From: Pseudomonas leptonychotis
GTDB taxonomy: Bacteria > Pseudomonadota > Gammaproteobacteria > Pseudomonadales > Pseudomonadaceae
NCBI RefSeq assembly: GCF_004920405.1
Contig: NZ_RFLV01000001.1
Location: forward strand, 310,001 to 374,000
DNA length: 64,000 nucleotides
Direction of reading: 5' to 3'
Both the position numbers and the translations under genes were made by a program. The stretch's first letter is position 1; every line of letters begins with the position of its first letter. Below the pieces are notes generated by a model that saw only the letters and a program-made list of their open reading frames with translations, had not been told where the DNA came from and searched no databases. Below, one piece after another: positions 18,164 through 27,574 of this stretch.

Positions 18164-21100
18164 ATGCACAGCCTGATCGCTGCGGCGCTGGATCGCAGCC
18201 GCACCAGCCTGTTGTTGCTGATGTTTCTGATGCTCGGCGGCCTTGCGGCGTATTTTGCCATCCCCAAAGAAGCCAACCCGGATGTCAGCATCCCGATCAT
18301 CTATGTCTCGGTCACGCTTGAAGGCATCAGCCCGGAGGATGCCGAGCGTCTTCTGGTACGACCACTGGAACAGGAGCTGCGCAGCCTCGAAGGGATCAAG
18401 GAAATGCGCTCCATCGCCAACGAAGGCCACGCCTCGGTGACCCTGGAGTTCGATGCGGGCTTCGATGCCAAACTGGCCCTTGCCGATGTGCGCGAGAAGG
18501 TCGATACCGCCCGCAGCAAACTGCCGGAGGAAGCCGAGGAACCCACGGTCAATGAAGTCAATGTGGCGCTGTTCCCGGTGCTGTCGATTGGCCTGTCCGG
18601 GCCGATTGCCGAGACCGAGCTGGTGTATATCGCCCGCCGTTTGAAAGAGAACGTCGAAGGCATCGCCGAGGTGCTGTCCGTCGAAATTGGCGGCGACCGT
18701 GAAGACCTGCTGGAAATTGTCGTCGATCCTCAGGTGCTCGACAGCTACGGCATTGATTACAACGAACTGTTCAACCTGATCAGCCGCAATAACCGCCTGG
18801 TCGCGGCCGGCAGCCTGGACAGCGGCGCGGGGCGCATGAGCTTGAAGGTTCCAGGCGTTATCGAAGACCTCGAAGATGTCCTCAGCATGCCGATCAAGGT
18901 GGTGGGCAACAGCGTGGTGACCTTCGGTGATGTCGCCACCATCCACCGTACTTTCAAGGACCCCACCGGCTACGCACGCATTAACGGCCAACCGGCGGTG
19001 GTGCTGGAGGTTTCCAAGCGCAGTGGCGCCAACATCATCGCCACCATCGAGCAAGTCAAAGCGCTGATGGTCAAGGCGCAGCCGCTACTGCCGGAAGGCC
19101 TCAAGGTCAGCTACATCATGGACCAGTCGCAACAGGTGCAGAGCATGCTCAGCGACCTGCTCAACAACGTGATGACTGCCATTGTGCTGGTGTTGATTCT
19201 GGTGGTGGCGAGCATGGGCATGCGCTCGGCGCTGCTGGTCGGCCTGACTATTCCTGGCGCTTTTCTTACCGGCATCCTGCTGATCTGGGCGCTTGGTTTC
19301 ACCCTCAATATCGTCGTGCTGTTCAGCCTGATTTTGGTCGCCGGCATGCTGGTGGACGGCGCCATCGTGGTCTCCGAGCTGGCTGACCGTTATTTGCACC
19401 AAGGGCAGACGCCACGCCAGGCCTGGGCGAATGCCGCCACGCGCATGGCCTGGCCGGTGATCGCCTCTACCGCCACGACCCTGGTGGTGTTTTTGCCACT
19501 GCTGTTCTGGCCCGGTGTGGTCGGCCAATTTATGAAATACCTGCCAGCCACGGTGATTGTCTGCCTGCTGGCCTCGCTGGCCATGGCGCTGGTATTTCTG
19601 CCGGTACTCGGCGCGGTCACCGGCGGCCAACCACTGCCGCAAGCAACTCAACCCGGCCGCGGCGCCGTCGGTTATCGCCGTCTGCTCGGCACCTTACTGA
19701 AGCGCCCAGGGCTGACTCTGCTCGGCATGCTCGCAGTGATTGCGCTGATCTACACCGCCTATGGGCGCTTCAACCATGGCGTGGAGTTCTTCCCCGAAAC
19801 TGAGCCGGAAAGCGCCCAAATCTGGCTGCGCGCCCGTGGTGACCTGTCAGTCCAGGAAAAGGACGTTCTGCTGCAGAAGGTGGAAAAACGCTTGCTCGGC
19901 ATGAGTGAAGTCAAGGCACTGTATGCCCGCTCGTTGGCGCAACCAGATGGTCAGCTGGGGGCGGACGTGATCGGCACCCTGCAGTTTCAATTCGTCGAGT
20001 GGCATGAGCGGCGTTCGGCCAGCAAGATTCTTGAAGACATGAGCGCGCGTACAGCGGACATCCCCGGCATTATTCTGGAGTTCCGCAAACAAGAGGAAGG
20101 TCCGAGCAGCGGCAAGCCATTCAAGCTGCAGATCAGCTCCCCGGACCTGCAACAGGCCGATCAGTATGTCGACCAGCTGCGCGACTCCATGCAGCGCATT
20201 GGCGGCTTCAAGGACATTGAGGACGACCGCGCGCTGCCGGGCATCGAATGGCGGATCAAGGTCGACCGCGAAGCCGCCGCCCGCTTCGGCACCGACATTT
20301 TGAGCGTGGGCAATGCCGTACAAATGGTTACTAATGGCCTCAAGTTGGCGACTTATCGCCCGGAAGATGCCACTGATGAAGTGGATATCCGCGTGCGTCT
20401 TCCCGCCAACTGGCGCTCCCTCGATCAGCTGGGTCGTTTGACCCTTAACACACCGGCCGGGCAGGTCCCGCTGAGCAACTTCGTTTCGCTTGAACAGGCG
20501 CCCAAGGTTGGCACCCTGCGGCGGGTCGATGGTAACCGCACCATCACCCTGCAAGCCGATCTGGCCGAAGGTGCGCAGCTCACGGAGCGCCAACAAGCCC
20601 TGGTTAAAGCCATGGGCACGCCACCGAGCAACGTGCAGATTAAAGTGGCCGGCGAAGGCGCGGATCAACAACAAGCCGCCACCTTCCTCGGCACCGCCTT
20701 TCTGGTGGCGATCTTCCTGATGTTTATCATCCTGGTGACCCAGTTCAACAGCATCTACCAATCACTGCTGGTGCTCTCGGCCATCGTGCTGTCGACGGCT
20801 GGGGTGTTGATGGGTTTGCTGGTCAATGGCCAGTCGTTCGGCATCGTCATGGTCGGTATGGGCCTGATTGCCCTGGCCGGGATTGTGGTGAACAACAACA
20901 TCATCCTGATCGACACCTACAACCAGCTGCGTCGTCAGGGCCTGGAGCCACGCGCCGCTGCGCTGGAAACCGGTAGCCTGCGTTTGCGCCCAGTACTGCT
21001 CACCGCGGTAACCACGGTACTGGGGTTGATCCCTATGATGGTCGGGGTCAATGTCGACCTGCTCACCCCAAGCCTGGGCTTTGGCGCACCCTCGACCCAG

Positions 21101-21310
21101 TGGTGGACGCAGCTGTCCAGTGCGATTGCCGGCGGCCTGACCTTCGCCACCGTGCTGACCTTGTTGCTGACGCCTTGCCTGCTGGTGCTCGGCTCGCGCT
21201 TCGAGCGGCGTCCACCGCCGCTGGAAACCTTCGACGATGACCTGCTCGACCTGCCGGAACATTTGCTGGCCCGTACAACCGGTCAGACCGAGCTGCAACG
21301 CACGCCCTAA
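18164..21310 (+). CDS. RND-family efflux permease
   Basis: A 1048-residue inner-membrane RND transporter with about 12 membrane segments and two large periplasmic loops. The proton-relay motif is in LVAGMLVDGAIVVSELADRY (TM4). It belongs to the branch starting MHSLIAAALDRSRTSLLL with FAIPKEANPDVSIP, distinct from the CusA type. Substrates are unknown; the branch is annotated broadly as multidrug or solvent efflux. It forms a TetR-adaptor-permease operon. Confidence 0.92.
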   Translation: MHSLIAAALDRSRTSLLLLMFLMLGGLAAYFAIPKEANPDVSIPIIYVSVTLEGISPEDAERLLVRPLEQELRSLEGIKEMRSIANEGHASVTLEFDAGFDAKLALADVREKVDTARSKLPEEAEEPTVNEVNVALFPVLSIGLSGPIAETELVYIARRLKENVEGIAEVLSVEIGGDREDLLEIVVDPQVLDSYGIDYNELFNLISRNNRLVAAGSLDSGAGRMSLKVPGVIEDLEDVLSMPIKVVGNSVVTFGDVATIHRTFKDPTGYARINGQPAVVLEVSKRSGANIIATIEQVKALMVKAQPLLPEGLKVSYIMDQSQQVQSMLSDLLNNVMTAIVLVLILVVASMGMRSALLVGLTIPGAFLTGILLIWALGFTLNIVVLFSLILVAGMLVDGAIVVSELADRYLHQGQTPRQAWANAATRMAWPVIASTATTLVVFLPLLFWPGVVGQFMKYLPATVIVCLLASLAMALVFLPVLGAVTGGQPLPQATQPGRGAVGYRRLLGTLLKRPGLTLLGMLAVIALIYTAYGRFNHGVEFFPETEPESAQIWLRARGDLSVQEKDVLLQKVEKRLLGMSEVKALYARSLAQPDGQLGADVIGTLQFQFVEWHERRSASKILEDMSARTADIPGIILEFRKQEEGPSSGKPFKLQISSPDLQQADQYVDQLRDSMQRIGGFKDIEDDRALPGIEWRIKVDREAAARFGTDILSVGNAVQMVTNGLKLATYRPEDATDEVDIRVRLPANWRSLDQLGRLTLNTPAGQVPLSNFVSLEQAPKVGTLRRVDGNRTITLQADLAEGAQLTERQQALVKAMGTPPSNVQIKVAGEGADQQQAATFLGTAFLVAIFLMFIILVTQFNSIYQSLLVLSAIVLSTAGVLMGLLVNGQSFGIVMVGMGLIALAGIVVNNNIILIDTYNQLRRQGLEPRAAALETGSLRLRPVLLTAVTTVLGLIPMMVGVNVDLLTPSLGFGAPSTQWWTQLSSAIAGGLTFATVLTLLLTPCLLVLGSRFERRPPPLETFDDDLLDLPEHLLARTTGQTELQRTP

Positions 21311-21439
21311 CCCGTAGCCCAGGTCAGCAATGGCCTGGGCGCACGCACCCTCCCCCAACGAAAGCCTGGACTGCCGGTTACGACTGGGTAGTCGGCGTAA
21401 CAGCCCGTACACTCGGCGCACTATTGTCGAGGGCCCACC

Positions 21440-22177
21440 ATGCGCACGCTTTATCAGTTCCCGATTTCCCACTACTGCGAAAAAACTCGCTGGCACCTGG
21501 ATCACAAGGGCCTCGACTTTCAGGTGGACAACCTGTTCCCCGGCCTGCACCGGCTGAAAAGCAAACGCCTGGCCGGCATCGTTACCCTCCCTATCCTCCA
21601 GGATGGCGACCGCATCATTGGCGACTCCACGCAAATCGCCCTCTATCTGGAACAGCGCTACCCGGAACGCCCACTGCTTCCGGCTGATGCCGCACAACGC
21701 GCCGACGTGCTGGCACTGGAAGAGCAGTTCGACCGCCTGGGCGTACACGTGCGTCGCTGGCTGTACGGCCAGATCAAACAATGGGACTCGGTGATGCACG
21801 CCATGCTCAAGGTCTACCGCCCACTGCTGGGCCTACGCGACTTGATGAAGCCGGTGCTGATCAATGGCGTGCAGAAACTCTATGGCGTAACCCCGCAGCG
21901 GGTGGCTAAATCTCAAGCCGAACTGCTTGAAGGTTTGGCGCTGATCGAATCGCGCATACATGGCGACCCGTCGCGCTACCTGGTCGGTGAACAGCTAACA
22001 CTGGCCGATATCAGTGCCGCTGCGCTGTTCGCCCCGTTATTCACCCCCGCCGGCACGCCGTGGGAAGGTGTCGCCGGGCATGACGACAAGACCCAGACCT
22101 TTCTCGATGAGCTACACGCCCACCCGGCCGGGCAATGGGTACTGCGCCGTTATGCCGAAGACCGTCAGCGCCGCTGA
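21440..22177 (+). CDS. glutathione S-transferase family protein
   Basis: A 245-residue protein with an N-terminal thioredoxin-fold GST domain. SHYCEKTRWHLDHKGL carries the active-site region near residues 10-16, and VTLPILQDGDRIIGDSTQIA the cis-Pro and GSH-binding DS motif. The C-terminal helical domain has YLVGEQLTLADISAAALFAP. It is likely cytosolic. The substrate is unknown. It is followed after 30 bp by the DHCW cupin gene. Confidence 0.85.
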   Translation: MRTLYQFPISHYCEKTRWHLDHKGLDFQVDNLFPGLHRLKSKRLAGIVTLPILQDGDRIIGDSTQIALYLEQRYPERPLLPADAAQRADVLALEEQFDRLGVHVRRWLYGQIKQWDSVMHAMLKVYRPLLGLRDLMKPVLINGVQKLYGVTPQRVAKSQAELLEGLALIESRIHGDPSRYLVGEQLTLADISAAALFAPLFTPAGTPWEGVAGHDDKTQTFLDELHAHPAGQWVLRRYAEDRQRR

Positions 22178-22207
22178 GCAATCGACTCAAACCAAAGGGC
22201 TGCATAG

Positions 22208-22537
22208 ATGAACATCAGCGATATTCCCTTCGGCGTCACCGACTGGAGCCAGATCGAGCGCAGCGAGCATGCGGGCGAAACCGGCATGGCCTATTGGCGC
22301 ACCCAGGTATTTGGCGCGCTGCGCGTACGAATGGTCGAGTACAGCGCCGGCTACCTGGCCGATCACTGGTGCCACAAAGGTCACATCCTGCTATGCCTAG
22401 AAGGCGAGCTGCACACTGAACTGGAAGATGGCCGGCGCTTTGTGATGACGGCGGGCATGAGCTATCAGGTCGCCGACCAGGCCGAGGCGCATCGCTCGTC
22501 CACCCCTGGCGGGGCACGGCTGTTTATCGTCGATTGA
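22208..22537 (+). CDS. DHCW-motif cupin-fold protein
   Basis: A 109-residue single-domain cupin. The segment ADHWCHKGHILLCLEGEL contains the D-H-x-C-H type motif that names the family, giving a probable metal or ligand site. FVMTAGMSYQVADQAEAH forms the second cupin motif. No enzymatic activity is assigned to the family. Probably in an operon with the GST. Confidence 0.82.
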   Translation: MNISDIPFGVTDWSQIERSEHAGETGMAYWRTQVFGALRVRMVEYSAGYLADHWCHKGHILLCLEGELHTELEDGRRFVMTAGMSYQVADQAEAHRSSTPGGARLFIVD

Positions 22538-22553
22538 TGCTTGATCAGACCTC

Positions 22554-23240
22554 TCAGTTGCGCTCGGAACTGAGCAGCATCAGCAGCGACACTGGCTGCT
22601 CGCTCTCCGGGTGCAACGGCTCCTGCAGCCATTGCAGGCGCCAACCGGTGTCGCTGAACAGCCCCAGCCAGGACTCCAACGTGCGAAAGAACCAGGGCAT
22701 CGGCTGGGCAAACCCCTCACCAAAGCCGGCAAAGGTTTCCACCCGCCAACCGTCGCGGTAACCCACGTCATTGAAGGCGCGCCAAGGATGCAGGGTCTGG
22801 ATCAGCAGCCGGCCATCTTCAGCCAGCAAGCCATGCAGAGCATTCAAGGTTGGCGCCAGGGGCTCTTCGAGTAGGGCGAAATTGCACACCAGCAGGTCAA
22901 AGCGGCCCAGCTGTTGTGCCTGATTCTGCAGCTCCGCATAGCCGCACACACGATACTGCGATGCACCACTCGCGGCCTGCTGCGCCACGGCAATCAGCGG
23001 CGCCGAGGCATCCACGCCAACCGCCTCGATGCCATGCTCGACCAGCCCACGGCACAACCAGCCCTCGCCACAGCCCAGGTCCAGTACGCGTGTGGGGGCC
23101 AAGGCCAGAATCGCCTGAACGATGGCCGCATCAGTCACCAGCCGGCGGCTCTCGATACGCTGCTCGCGCACGGCCGCCGTCCAGGCATCGGCATTGGCCT
23201 GCCAGCTGAGGTTGAGTTGCTCCCGATGGTCGCGTTGCAT
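22554..23240 (-). CDS. class I SAM-dependent methyltransferase
   Basis: A 228-residue Rossmann-fold methyltransferase. The glycine-rich SAM-binding motif I is VLDLGCGEGWLCRGL (about 55-69), the acidic end of beta-2 is AVGVDASAPLI, and motif IV is FDLLVCNFALLE. No signal peptide is seen. It converges on the cupin gene with a 16-bp gap. The methyl acceptor is not evident. Confidence 0.84.
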   Translation of the reverse strand: MQRDHREQLNLSWQANADAWTAAVREQRIESRRLVTDAAIVQAILALAPTRVLDLGCGEGWLCRGLVEHGIEAVGVDASAPLIAVAQQAASGASQYRVCGYAELQNQAQQLGRFDLLVCNFALLEEPLAPTLNALHGLLAEDGRLLIQTLHPWRAFNDVGYRDGWRVETFAGFGEGFAQPMPWFFRTLESWLGLFSDTGWRLQWLQEPLHPESEQPVSLLMLLSSERN

Positions 23241-23535
23241 CGCTCACTCGTCGCCTGTTCCGTCACGGCAAAATTCTAGCAATCTGCAGTTGCACGCAGC
23301 GCCAAGGGCAATCCTGCGCCAGTTGCCGGGCATTTGTGTTGCCGCTGATCACTTAATCCACGTGCCAGCGCATAAAAACCCACAAAAAAACTTCTGTCTG
23401 CCAAGCCCATCCCTGCCTGCTCCATGTACCAGCGGCTAAACTGCAAACAGTGGCCAGCTGAGAGGAGCTCAGTGTTCAAGCCCGCTGATGTTATTCAGCA
23501 ACCTGTCAAACCTATGGATGAGTACATCAGGCTAA

Positions 23536-26500
23536 ATGAATATGGGCGCACCTTGGCAACTCGACATCACCACCCTGCCAGCCGGCGAGCAACCCAACCG
23601 GCGCAAGCGCACCAGTAAGCTGAAGGTCACCTTCTGGCTTCTCGCTCTGCTGCTGTGCATCGCTGCCGGCCTACTGCTTGTCGAGGAAGTGCGCACCTCG
23701 CGCTTTCAGGCCCAGGAACTCAGCCGCTACGCGCAAACCCTCAGTTACCGGGTCAAGCCAGGCCCCAGCCCATCGATCATCTACCCCAAGGAAGGCCCCT
23801 TCGATAAGCGCCAGGGTTACACCTACCTACCCTTGATGCTGGAGCGTCTCGGTCAGCGCGACTTTATCGTGCAACAACAGGCGCAGTTCTCCCCGGCCTT
23901 ACTCGACTATGCCCAACGCGGCCTGTTTATACCCTACCCGGAGAAAATCCAGAGCGGCCTGCGCATCAGCGATTGCAGCGGTACGCCCTTCTACGAATTC
24001 CGTTATCCACAGCAGCGCTACCCCAGTTTCAATACCATCCCGCCGCTGGTAGCCGGCAGCCTGCTGTTTATCGAAAACCGCAAACTGCTCGACCCCGAGC
24101 AGCCGCTGGCCAACCCGGCGGTAGACTGGCCACGCTTCGTTATGGCGGCCATTTCTCAGGTCGGCAAGCTGCTGGATATGCAGGACCAATCGGCGGGCGG
24201 CAGCACCCTGGCCACCCAATTGGAAAAATACCGCCACTCACCGGACGGTCTAACGCTTTCGGCCACAGAAAAACTACGGCAGATGCTTTCCGCCAGCGTG
24301 CGCGCTTACCAAGGCGGCCAGCAAACCCTGGCTGCGCGGGAAAATATCGTGCGCGACTACCTCAATAGCGTGCCGCTCTCGGCTGCACCCGGACACGGCG
24401 AAGTGCACGGCCTGGCCGACGGCTTACGCATCTGGTTCGGCGCGGACTTTGCCCGGGTTAATCTGTTGCTCGACCCGGCTCGCTCGCCCGAAGCCACCAC
24501 TCAGGAGCGCGGCTTGGCCTTGCGTCAGGTGCTAGCTCTGATGATTGCCCAGCGCCGCCCCTCTTATTACTTGGCTCAGGGCCGCAATGACCTGGCCGAA
24601 CTGACCGACAGCCATATCCGCCTGCTGGCAGGCGGTGGTTTGATCGACTTAGCGCTGCGCGATGCGGCACTAAACCAGCCACTCACTTATCGTGACTGGG
24701 CCCTGGAGCCCAACCTGCAGGTGGTGGACGGTAACAAAGGCATCAGCGTTTCGCGGGCGCGGCTGTCAGCCATGCTCAACATGCCGCTGTATGACCTTGA
24801 TCGCCTCGACCTGAGCGCCACCAGCACGCTGAACAACGAGCTGCAGCAAGCCGCCAGCCACTACCTGCAGCAATTGGCCGACCCGGAATTTGCCGGGCAG
24901 CTCGGCCTGTTTGGCGAACGCCTGCTGTCGCCGGAAAAAACCGCCGACGTGCGCTACAGCTTCACCCTCTTCGAACGCACCAGTAACGGCAGCGTGGTGC
25001 GGGTGCAGACCGACAGCACCGATCAGCCGTTCGACATCAATGAAGGCAGCAAGCTGGAACTGGGCTCCACCGCCAAGCTCAGGGTGCTGGCCACTTACCT
25101 GGAAATCATCGCCGAACTGCACCAGCGGCATGCCGGGCAAAGCGCCAGTGAGTTGCGTGCCGTTAACGCTCAGGACAACTTGACTCGCTGGGCTATTAGT
25201 TACTTGCAGAGCACGCCCAACGCGAGCTTGTCGACGATGCTCGACGCCGCGTTGGAGCGCCAATACTCAGCCAACCCTGGCGAGCGGTTCTTCACCGGTG
25301 GCGGCATTCACACCTTCGCTAACTTTCGCCGCGAAGATAATCAGCGCATTGCCAGCATGCGCGTAGCCCTGCGTGAATCACTCAACCTGCCGTTTATCCG
25401 CCTAATGCGTGACCTGGTGCGTTACAGCACCTATCAGGGGCCAAGTAACAGCGCCGAACTGCTCAGTGACGATAAGGACCCGCGCCGCCTGGCTTACCTG
25501 CATGATTTTGCCGACCGAGAGGGAAAGACCTTCTTGCTGCGTTTCTGGCGCAAGTACCAAGATCAACCCGAGCAACAGCGCCTGGACACCTTTCTCAACG
25601 GCCTGCGTCACACCTCGGTGCGGCTTGCGGCCGTGCATCGCTACCTGATGCCGCATGCGGACGAAGCCATCTTCGCCGCCTTCCTGCGTAAGTACCTGCC
25701 CCAGGAAAAGCTCAGCGATAAGCGCATAACCGAGCTCTATAAACGCTACGGCCCCGGAGCCTACAGCCTGCCGGATCAGGGTTATATCGCCCGCGTCCAC
25801 CCGCTTGAACTGTGGCTACTGGGCTACCTGATCGAGCAACCGCAAGCCACCTTCAGCAACGCAGTGGCCGCCAGCCAGGATGAGCGCCAGGAAGTCTACG
25901 GCTGGCTATTTCGCAGCCGTCACAAGAGCGCTCGCGACAGTCGCATTCGCATCATGCTTGAGGTGGAGGCCTTCCTCGACATTCACCGACGCTGGCAAAA
26001 CCTCGGCTACCCCTTTGCCCATCTAGTGCCTTCGCTGGCCACTGCCATCGGCAGCTCCGGCGATCGTCCAGCAGCACTCGCCGAGCTGGTCGGCATTATC
26101 CAGAACGACGGTATTCGCCAACCCGCGACCCGTATCGACAGCCTGCATTTCGCCGCCGATACGCCTTACGACACCTTGGTAGTCCGCGACCATATCGTGG
26201 GCAAGCGCGTCATGGCCCCCGAGGTCGCGGCCGCCCTGCGCAGCGCCCTCGCCGACGTGGTTGAAGCTGGCACCGCGCGCCGCTTGCTCGGCAGCTTCAC
26301 TCAGGCTGACGGTCAGCCCCTCAAGGTCGGCGGCAAAACGGGGACCGGTGATAACCGTATCGAAACCGTTGGCGCCGGCGGCCGGGTGCTCAGCTCGCGG
26401 GCAATGAACCGCACTGCGACCTTTGTGTTTTACCTAGGGCAACACCACTACGGCACCCTTACCGCGTTCGTCCCGGGGCGCGCTGCCGAAAACTTCCGTT

Positions 26501-26625
26501 TCACCTCGGCGCTACCTGTACAGGTGCTCAAGGGTATGGCGCCGATACTGCTGCCTTACCTTGAACCAGGAACGCACAGCCAATGCCTGCCACCCATACC
26601 CGCCGTCCAGACCAGCGCCTTGTAA
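23536..26625 (+). CDS. bifunctional transglycosylase/transpeptidase-like protein (class A PBP-like)
   Basis: A 1029-residue inner-membrane protein with one transmembrane segment (about 31-50) and a large periplasmic part. A GT51 murein glycosyltransferase domain is indicated by ENRKLLD (180-186) and GGSTLATQ (221-228), divergent from the usual EDxxFxxH and GGSTITQQ. A penicillin-binding-type domain is indicated by STAK near 510 (SxxK) and KTGT near 934. It is longer than typical PBP1 enzymes and carries inserted segments. It is likely involved in peptidoglycan synthesis. ATGs at 23536 and 23542 are both possible. It ends at a strong terminator. Confidence 0.82.
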   Translation: MNMGAPWQLDITTLPAGEQPNRRKRTSKLKVTFWLLALLLCIAAGLLLVEEVRTSRFQAQELSRYAQTLSYRVKPGPSPSIIYPKEGPFDKRQGYTYLPLMLERLGQRDFIVQQQAQFSPALLDYAQRGLFIPYPEKIQSGLRISDCSGTPFYEFRYPQQRYPSFNTIPPLVAGSLLFIENRKLLDPEQPLANPAVDWPRFVMAAISQVGKLLDMQDQSAGGSTLATQLEKYRHSPDGLTLSATEKLRQMLSASVRAYQGGQQTLAARENIVRDYLNSVPLSAAPGHGEVHGLADGLRIWFGADFARVNLLLDPARSPEATTQERGLALRQVLALMIAQRRPSYYLAQGRNDLAELTDSHIRLLAGGGLIDLALRDAALNQPLTYRDWALEPNLQVVDGNKGISVSRARLSAMLNMPLYDLDRLDLSATSTLNNELQQAASHYLQQLADPEFAGQLGLFGERLLSPEKTADVRYSFTLFERTSNGSVVRVQTDSTDQPFDINEGSKLELGSTAKLRVLATYLEIIAELHQRHAGQSASELRAVNAQDNLTRWAISYLQSTPNASLSTMLDAALERQYSANPGERFFTGGGIHTFANFRREDNQRIASMRVALRESLNLPFIRLMRDLVRYSTYQGPSNSAELLSDDKDPRRLAYLHDFADREGKTFLLRFWRKYQDQPEQQRLDTFLNGLRHTSVRLAAVHRYLMPHADEAIFAAFLRKYLPQEKLSDKRITELYKRYGPGAYSLPDQGYIARVHPLELWLLGYLIEQPQATFSNAVAASQDERQEVYGWLFRSRHKSARDSRIRIMLEVEAFLDIHRRWQNLGYPFAHLVPSLATAIGSSGDRPAALAELVGIIQNDGIRQPATRIDSLHFAADTPYDTLVVRDHIVGKRVMAPEVAAALRSALADVVEAGTARRLLGSFTQADGQPLKVGGKTGTGDNRIETVGAGGRVLSSRAMNRTATFVFYLGQHHYGTLTAFVPGRAAENFRFTSALPVQVLKGMAPILLPYLEPGTHSQCLPPIPAVQTSAL

Positions 26626-26650
26626 GGTCAGAAACAACATTGCCGACAAT

Positions 26651-26684
26651 AAAAAACGGGAGGCCATTGGCCTCCCGTTTTTTT
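26651..26684. terminator. bidirectional intrinsic terminator
   Basis: AAAAAACGGGAGGCC, a 4-nt loop, then GGCCTCCCGTTTTTTT forms a perfect GC-rich stem with A and T tracts on both sides. It lies between the convergent murein synthase-like gene and cheR and should stop transcription in both directions. Confidence 0.93.
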
Positions 26685-26698
26685 GAACCCGGCAACTA

Positions 26699-27547
26699 TT
26701 ACTTCGCCTTGTAGATGATCCCTGGGCTGCACTGCACCATCTGGTAATGGCTAGGCAGGCCATTGAGCGCCTCCGAGGCCCCTAGAAACAAGTAACCGCC
26801 TGGTTTCAACATGGCATGAATACGCGTGAGAATGTCCTTCTTCACCTCAGCCGAGAAGTAAATCAGTACATTGCGACAGAACACCACATCGAACTTGCCC
26901 AGACTGGCGTAACTGTCGAGCAGGTTCAGCGGTCGAAACTCAATGCGGCTACGGATAGCAGGCTTGATCACCCAGCGCCCCGGCCCTTTCGGATCGAAGT
27001 AACGCTGTAAGCGTTCCTGGGAAAGTCCGCGCCCCATCGCCAAGCTGTCGTATTCACCCGACTTACAGTTAGCCAACATCGTCGGTGAAAGATCTGTGGC
27101 AACAATCTGCAAACCACCCTTGAGCTGGCCGATGTTGGTCTTCTCGAACTCCTCAATGGTCATCGACAGCGAATAAGGCTCCTGACCAGAGGAGCAAGCC
27201 GCCGACCAGATGCGCAGACGCTGGCCCGGACTGGCCTTGATAATCTCCGGCAGCACGCGGTTTTTCAACACCTCGAACGGATAAGTATCGCGAAACCACA
27301 GTGTTTCATTAGTGGTCATGGCATCGACCACCTGTTCACGCAAACCGCTGCGTGGCTGGCTCTGCATGCGCTGCACCAACTCACCCAGAGTCTTGATGCT
27401 GTTCTGGTCCATCAACTTGTTGAGTCGACTGGAAACCAGATACTGCTTGTTAGTACCAAGCAGGATGCCGCAGGTTTTTTCCAGGAAGGTCCGGAACTGC
27501 TCGAAATCCAAATTACCTGTAGACACTCGCGAGGCCTCGACGGACAT
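26699..27547 (-). CDS. cheR: chemotaxis protein methyltransferase CheR
   Basis: A 282-residue SAM-dependent methyltransferase that methylates glutamates of chemoreceptors. The N-terminal CheR domain (NLDFEQFRTFLEKTCGILLG, then SSRLNKLM) is followed by the catalytic domain with RIWSAACSSGQEPYSLSMTI as SAM motif and FDVVFCRNVLIYF. It lies directly after cheV on the minus strand, the cheV-cheR order of other pseudomonads. The ATG at 27547 is used; an in-frame GTG at 27556 is possible. Both lie at the foot of a hairpin spanning the gene junction. Confidence 0.95.
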   Translation of the reverse strand: MSVEASRVSTGNLDFEQFRTFLEKTCGILLGTNKQYLVSSRLNKLMDQNSIKTLGELVQRMQSQPRSGLREQVVDAMTTNETLWFRDTYPFEVLKNRVLPEIIKASPGQRLRIWSAACSSGQEPYSLSMTIEEFEKTNIGQLKGGLQIVATDLSPTMLANCKSGEYDSLAMGRGLSQERLQRYFDPKGPGRWVIKPAIRSRIEFRPLNLLDSYASLGKFDVVFCRNVLIYFSAEVKKDILTRIHAMLKPGGYLFLGASEALNGLPSHYQMVQCSPGIIYKAK

Positions 27548-27555
27548 ATGTTTCA

Positions 27556-27574
27556 CTGAGGGCGAAGCCCTCAG
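27556..27574 (-). promoter_or_regulatory. hairpin over the cheV stop and cheR start
   Basis: A perfect 8-bp inverted repeat (CTGAGGGC and GCCCTCAG around a 3-nt loop) spans the cheV stop codon and ends next to the cheR start. The GAGGG that could serve as the cheR ribosome-binding site is inside one arm. Ribosomes finishing cheV would melt it, so translational coupling of cheR to cheV is plausible. Confidence 0.5.
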
